From contig DCDL01000061.1 in the NCBI GenBank assembly GCA_002316385.1, positions 16,309 through 26,239 of the forward strand: 9,931 nt of DNA, given 5' to 3'. The DNA is from Clostridium sp. UBA1056. GTDB lineage: Bacteria; Bacillota; Clostridia; Clostridiales; Clostridiaceae. This document shows, piece after piece, positions 6,388 through 9,931 of the stretch. Under the pieces are notes generated by a model, which did no database searches, had not been told where the DNA came from, and saw only the letters and a program-made list of their open reading frames with translations. The number at the start of each line of letters is the position of its first letter. Positions within the stretch are counted from its first letter, which is position 1. The translations under genes were made by a program, and so were the position numbers.

Positions 6388-7575
6388 ATGGAATTGGCTA
6401 TCAATGGAGGAGCTCCTGTAAGGAAAGAATATCTTTCTTATGGTAAACAAACTATAGATGATAAAGATATAGATATGGTAATTAATGTATTGAAGGGCGA
6501 ATACTTAACTACTGGGCCTTCAGTTAGTGAGTTTGAGAAAAAAGTTGCAGAGTATGTAGGAGTAAAGTATGCTGTAGCAGTTTCTAATGGAACGGCAGCT
6601 CTGCATATGGCATGCTATGCAACAGGAATAGGACCAGGTGATGAAGTTCTAATTCCAGGAATAACTTTTGCAGCATCTGCTAACTGTGTTCTTTATTGTG
6701 GTGGGACACCGGTGTTTGTGGATGTAGATTATGAAAATTATAATATTGATATTGAGGATTTAAAAAGAAAAATAACAAATAAAACAAAGGCAATTATTCC
6801 AGTAGATATGGCAGGCCAAACTGTTGATATTGATGAAATTATGAAAATTGCTAGAGACAATAATTTAATAGTTATTGAAGATGCAGCTCATGCCTTAGGA
6901 AGCGAATATAAGAATAAGAAAGTTGGAGTTACAGCTCATATGACAGAGTTTAGTTTTCATCCAGTAAAACCTATAACTACTGGAGAAGGTGGTATTGTAG
7001 TAACTGATGATGAAGAGCTATATAAAAAGATGAATATCTTTAGAAGTCATGGAATAACTAGAGATAAAGAGATGATGAATGAATATGACGGGCCATGGTA
7101 TTATGAACAGATAGATTTAGGTTATAATTATAGAATAACTGATATCCAATGTGCTTTAGGTATTAGTCAAATGAATAAGATTGACAAGTTTATCAATAGA
7201 AGAAAAGAGATCGTTAAGAAGTATAATGAAGCCTTCAAAAATATTGAAGAAATTCATATACCACATGAGGATGATTTCTCCAATTCTGGATGGCATATAT
7301 ATTTAATTAAACTTAACTTAGAAAAATTAACTTGCACAAGAAAAGAAATTTTTGAAGCTTTACAAGCTGAAAATATAGGAGTAAATGTTCATTATATTCC
7401 TGTATATCTGCATCCTTACTATAAGAGTTTAGGATATGAAAAAGGAATATGCCCAGTTGCAGAAGAGATATATAATAGGATAATAACACTACCATTATTT
7501 CCATCAATGTTAGATGAAGACATAGATGATGTAATTAATGCAGTAAGAAAAGTCATTGATGCTTATAGAAAGTAG
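6388..7575 (+). CDS. pseC: UDP-4-amino-4,6-dideoxy-N-acetyl-beta-L-altrosamine transaminase, PseC
   Basis: Second step of the pathway: PLP-dependent transfer of an amino group from glutamate to C4 of the PseB product. This 395-residue protein belongs to the DegT/DnrJ/EryC1/StrS aminotransferases. The N-terminal half has the NGTAALHMA cofactor-phosphate region. The PLP ring-binding aspartate is D165 in IEDAAHALGS, and the Schiff-base lysine is K194 in FHPVKPITTGEGG. GYNYRITDIQCALG is the conserved substrate-side segment. AGGAG at 6372-6376 lies 11 bases before the ATG, a rather long spacing, and TATAAT directly before the ATG may be chance. The 126-base gap upstream could allow separate control. 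Family members also act on related sugars; the link to pse rests on the neighbours as well as on similarity. Confidence 0.93.
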   Translation: MELAINGGAPVRKEYLSYGKQTIDDKDIDMVINVLKGEYLTTGPSVSEFEKKVAEYVGVKYAVAVSNGTAALHMACYATGIGPGDEVLIPGITFAASANCVLYCGGTPVFVDVDYENYNIDIEDLKRKITNKTKAIIPVDMAGQTVDIDEIMKIARDNNLIVIEDAAHALGSEYKNKKVGVTAHMTEFSFHPVKPITTGEGGIVVTDDEELYKKMNIFRSHGITRDKEMMNEYDGPWYYEQIDLGYNYRITDIQCALGISQMNKIDKFINRRKEIVKKYNEAFKNIEEIHIPHEDDFSNSGWHIYLIKLNLEKLTCTRKEIFEALQAENIGVNVHYIPVYLHPYYKSLGYEKGICPVAEEIYNRIITLPLFPSMLDEDIDDVINAVRKVIDAYRK

Positions 7576-7583
7576 GTAATTAA

Positions 7584-8315
7584 ATGAAAGTAGTATGTAT
7601 AATTCAGGCTAGGGTTGGTTCTTCAAGATTGCCAGGAAAGGTTCTGAAAAATATATGTGGTAAAACAGTATTAGAGCACGATGTTAGAAGATTAAAATTA
7701 GTGACTAATATTGATGAAATAGTTATTGCAACTACTGTTGAGCCACAAGATGACAAGATTGTAGAAGAAGCAAAGAGGCTAGGAGTTAAATGTTTTAGAG
7801 GATCTGAAAATGATGTTTTATCAAGGTATTATCATGCAGCTATGGAGAGCAATTCTGATATAGTAGTGAGAGTAACAAGTGATTGTCCGTGTATAGACCA
7901 TACTATAATAGATAATATGGTTAGATTATTTAAAGAAAATAAATTTGATTACATAAATAATACTAGTGAGAGAACTTTTCCAAGAGGATATGATGTAGAA
8001 GTATTTACTCTTCAGGCATTAGAGATAGCTTATAAAAATGCAACTAAAGACTATGAAAGGGAGCATGTAACTCCATATTTATATGATTGTAATAATAACT
8101 TTAAGTGTTTCACTTATAAAAATAACGTTGATTATTCAAAATATAGGATAACTCTTGATACAGAAGAAGATTTAAAGGTAATAAAAGAGATATATAATGA
8201 ATTATATAAAGATGAAAAATATTTTTTATTGGAGGATGTTGTGAATTTTTTAGATAGCAACCCTCATATTGCAAATATAAATGATGATATAGAACAGAAA
8301 AAGCTAGGTGAATAA
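7584..8315 (+). CDS. spsF: SpsF-type cytidylyltransferase, probably activating the nonulosonic acid with CMP
   Basis: A 243-residue nucleotidyltransferase expected to make CMP-sugar from CTP and the finished nonulosonic acid, filling the PseF step. The signature QARVGSSRLPGK at residues 8-19 binds the nucleotide. VTSDCPCID with Asp100 is the second conserved block, probably for metal and sugar binding. It resembles SpsF of Bacillus spore-coat polysaccharide synthesis more than the NeuA/PseF proteins of Campylobacter, so the PseF role is inferred from position. It starts 8 bases after pseC ends, with only a weak AGGT ribosome site, so it is probably translated in coupling with pseC. The sugar specificity cannot be read from sequence. 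Confidence 0.85.
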   Translation: MKVVCIIQARVGSSRLPGKVLKNICGKTVLEHDVRRLKLVTNIDEIVIATTVEPQDDKIVEEAKRLGVKCFRGSENDVLSRYYHAAMESNSDIVVRVTSDCPCIDHTIIDNMVRLFKENKFDYINNTSERTFPRGYDVEVFTLQALEIAYKNATKDYEREHVTPYLYDCNNNFKCFTYKNNVDYSKYRITLDTEEDLKVIKEIYNELYKDEKYFLLEDVVNFLDSNPHIANINDDIEQKKLGE

Positions 8316-8340
8316 AATATATATAAATAAATTGTCGCTT

Positions 8341-8347
8341 GGAGAGG
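8341..8347 (+). promoter_or_regulatory. Ribosome binding site of the maoC-like gene
   Basis: GGAGAGG lies 8 bases before the ATG at 8356. It is a strong site, so initiation of the interrupted gene appears intact. Confidence 0.75.
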
Positions 8348-8355
8348 ATCTATAA

Positions 8356-8763
8356 ATGAAAATCACTGAATTTAAAATAGGAGATAGTGCAAGAATTACT
8401 AGGCAAATTACTAGTGGTTATGTAGAAAAATTTGCAGAAATGACTGGTGATGACAATCCAGTTCATTTGGATGAAGAATATGCAAAAAATACGATATTTA
8501 ATGGTAGGATTGTTCATGGAATATTGGTATCGGGTTTGATTTCAGGTGTATTAGGCAATAAATTTCCGGGTTATTGAACCATATATCTTTCGCAGAGCTT
8601 AAAGTTTCTTAAGCCTGTAAGAATAGATGATATTATAACTGCAGAAGTTGAGGTAATAGGTATAAATATTGAAAAAAACAGGTTAACACTTAAAACGAGA
8701 TGCTATAATGATAAAGACATTGATGTTATAGTAGGTGAAGCAATTGTGCTTCCGCCTAAATAA
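8356..8763 (+). pseudogene. MaoC-like (R)-specific enoyl-CoA hydratase, interrupted by an in-frame TGA
   Basis: The frame from 8356 to the TAA at 8761-8763 would encode 135 residues, the usual length of short MaoC/PhaJ hydratases. The hot-dog-fold catalytic motif is present as D32-D-N-P-V-H37, followed by NGRIVHGILVSG. Codon 74 (8575-8577) is TGA, in the block FPGY-stop-TIYLSQSLKFLKP, where relatives usually have glycine (PG-x-GTIYLSQSL). GGA to TGA is one base change. After the stop the reading stays in frame and intact (FLKPVRIDDIITAEVEVIG) to a natural end, with no in-frame ATG for restart. Only 73 residues would be made, lacking the second half of the fold and probably inactive. PhaJ-type enzymes turn 2-enoyl-CoA into (R)-3-hydroxyacyl-CoA. 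Beside pseH this may supply an acyl donor, which is inference. Neighbour genes are intact apart from pseI. Confidence 0.88.
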
Positions 8764-8764
8764 T

Positions 8765-8771
8765 GGAGGGG
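8765..8771 (+). promoter_or_regulatory. Ribosome binding site of pseH
   Basis: GGAGGGG lies 7 bases before the ATG at 8779 and begins one base after the full-length stop of the maoC-like frame. The two genes were evidently built as a tight translational pair. The premature TGA upstream could therefore reduce pseH translation (polarity). Confidence 0.75.
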
Positions 8772-8778
8772 AAATATA

Positions 8779-9324
8779 ATGGCATTAGAATTGATCAAAG
8801 TAAATAAGGATGACTTGGAGCTTATAATGACTTGGAGAATGAAGCCTGAAGTGACAAGATATATGTATACTGATCCGGTATTAACAATGGAGACTCAACT
8901 CAAATGGTTTTATTCTATACAAGATAATGATAGTGTAAAGTATTGGATAATAAAATTTGATGGAGTAAAAATAGGATTAATAAGTATTTGCGATATTGAT
9001 TATAAAAACAAGAGATGTTCGTGGGCGTATTATATAGGAGATACATCATTTAGAGGAAGAGGTATAGCAACACTTCTTGAGTGCAATATATATGATTATG
9101 TATTTGATGATTTAAACCTTAATAAATTATGCTGTGAAGTATTTACATCTAATGAAAAGGTTATTTCAATTCATGAAAAATTTGGTTCAGTAGTTGAAGG
9201 AACATTAAAGCAACATATATATAAAAATGGTGACTTTTTTGATATAGTAACAATGGGAATTACAAGAGATAAATGGGAAAATATAAAAAAAGATTATAAA
9301 TATGATAGAATCTGTATAGAATAA
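8779..9324 (+). CDS. pseH: GNAT N-acyltransferase, PseH (UDP-4-amino sugar N-acetyltransferase)
   Basis: Third step of the pathway: acylation of the 4-amino group made by PseC, classically with acetyl-CoA. This 181-residue GNAT protein is a normal length for PseH. The acyl-CoA pyrophosphate loop RGRGIA is at residues 92-97, followed by the helix LLECNIYDYVFD. NLNKLCCEVFTSNEKVISIHEKFG is the conserved C-terminal GNAT part, and MTWRMKPEV near the start matches related sugar N-acetyltransferases. The maoC-like gene directly upstream raises the possibility that it uses a 3-hydroxyacyl-CoA, but this cannot be told from sequence. It lies in the same unit as the genes before it. RimJ-type protein acetyltransferases share the fold, so assignment rests partly on context. 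Confidence 0.85.
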   Translation: MALELIKVNKDDLELIMTWRMKPEVTRYMYTDPVLTMETQLKWFYSIQDNDSVKYWIIKFDGVKIGLISICDIDYKNKRCSWAYYIGDTSFRGRGIATLLECNIYDYVFDDLNLNKLCCEVFTSNEKVISIHEKFGSVVEGTLKQHIYKNGDFFDIVTMGITRDKWENIKKDYKYDRICIE

Positions 9325-9343
9325 GTTTTTTTAATAATGATTT

Positions 9344-9378
9344 ATAAATGCTAGTGTAAAAATTTTACGCTAGCTTAT
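9344..9378 (+). terminator. Stem-loop between pseH and pseI, weak terminator or attenuator
   Basis: GCTAGTGTAAA (9350-9360) pairs with TTTACGCTAGC (9364-9374) over 11 bp with one G-U pair and a three-base loop. ATAA (9344-9347) can pair with TTAT (9375-9378) beyond a bulge. The tail TTATATG is not a clean T-run, so termination is probably partial. It may instead set the relative level of the pseI message or protect an RNA end. It lies 20 bases upstream of the pseI start. Confidence 0.5.
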
Positions 9379-9397
9379 ATGCTAAAGGAGTGAAGCT

Positions 9398-9931
9398 ATG
9401 AAAAGTATAAATATAGATAATAAAATCATTTCAACTGAATCACAAAGCTTCATTATAGCTGAAATATCAGCTAATCATAATCAGGATATAGAAATTGCAA
9501 AAAAATGATAAAAGAAGCTAAAAGGGTAGGTGCAGATGCAGTGAAGCTTCAAACCTACACAGCTGATACTATAACTTTAGATTGTGATAATGAGTATTTT
9601 CAAATTAAGCAAGGAACAATTTGGGATGGAAAGACATTACATAAACTATATCAAGAGGCATATACCCCATGGGAATGGCATAAAGAACTTATGGATGTAG
9701 CCAAAGAGGAAAATATAATATGTTTTTCAACTCCTTTTGATAAGTCAGCAGTAGATTTTTTAGAAGAATTAGAGGTACCTGCATATAAGATTGCATCCTT
9801 TGAAATAACAGATATACCTCTTATTAAATATGCTGCATCTAAAGGTAAGCCCATGATAATTTCTACAGGCATTGCAACCATTGAAGAAATAGAAGAGGCA
9901 GTTGAAGCGTGTAAGAGTGTTGGAAACGAAC
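9398..9931 (+). pseudogene. pseI: Pseudaminic acid synthase PseI, 5' part only, with a frameshift at an A7 run
   Basis: PseI condenses the 6-deoxy-AltdiNAc sugar with phosphoenolpyruvate to make pseudaminic acid (NeuB family). AAAGGAG at 9384-9390 lies 7 bases before the ATG. Codons 1-36 read through IIAEISANHNQD (Glu22 corresponds to the essential glutamate of NeuB) and then meet TGA at 9506-9508. The conserved protein continues in the -1 frame from 9505, as MIKEAKRVGADAVKLQTY, CFSTPFDKSAVDFLEELEVP, YKIASFEI and MIISTGIAT, to the window end. Eight A residues at 9499-9505 instead of seven would restore one frame. The break is the heptamer A AAA AAA, where -1 ribosomal slippage would give full-length protein, and ATG/TGA overlap as ATGA. 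A product restarted at 9505 would lack Glu22 and probably be inactive. Lesion, programmed frameshift, phase variant and sequencing error all remain open. Confidence 0.92.

Noticed and set aside
8575..8577. TGA as a selenocysteine codon in the maoC-like gene
   Set aside because: The family has glycine here, not cysteine, the site is not catalytic, and I see no clear selenocysteine insertion hairpin directly after it.
9505..9931. Independent gene starting at ATG 9505
   Set aside because: The sequence is the continuation of PseI. A product from here would lack the N-terminal strand with the conserved glutamate, and no ribosome site precedes the ATG.

Overview
The window is AT-rich, and every supported gene is on the + strand, most with strong GGAGG-type ribosome binding sites. 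The proteins look like those of low-GC Gram-positive anaerobes: a Clostridium-like flagellin or surface glycosylation locus. The species cannot be fixed from the sequence.

Layout. Positions 1-150 are a non-coding leader, clearly richer in GC than the rest (about 49% over the first 90 bases). It holds a repeated AGTGGGAGTAA motif and a hairpin. Positions 153-3620 encode a large exported protein with a signal peptide, a von Willebrand factor A domain and about nine tandem IPT/TIG beta-sandwich repeats. A strong intrinsic terminator (3650-3685) closes that unit. A second transcription unit starts near 3690 and runs past the window end. Its order is: a small acidic helical protein; pseB (UDP-GlcNAc 4,6-dehydratase); a DUF2920-like alpha/beta hydrolase; pseC (aminotransferase); an SpsF-type cytidylyltransferase; a MaoC-like hydratase; pseH (GNAT N-acyltransferase); and the start of pseI (nonulosonic acid synthase).

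How the genes fit together. PseB, PseC, PseH and PseI are successive steps from UDP-GlcNAc to pseudaminic acid or a close relative. The SpsF-type enzyme would activate the product as its CMP form. PseG, the UDP-sugar hydrolase acting between PseH and PseI, is not in the window. The MaoC and DUF2920 genes are accessory. They suggest a non-standard acyl group on the sugar, for example a 3-hydroxyacyl group, but that is inference.

Most notable. Two genes in the pathway are interrupted as written. The maoC-like gene has an in-frame TGA where the family normally has glycine. pseI has a run of 7 A where 8 would keep the frame; the break is an A AAA AAA slippery heptamer followed directly by TGA, with an overlapping ATGA. 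These may be decay, phase variation, programmed frameshifting (pseI only) or sequencing error, and the sequence alone cannot decide. The surface-protein gene also has an A10 tract directly after its start codon.
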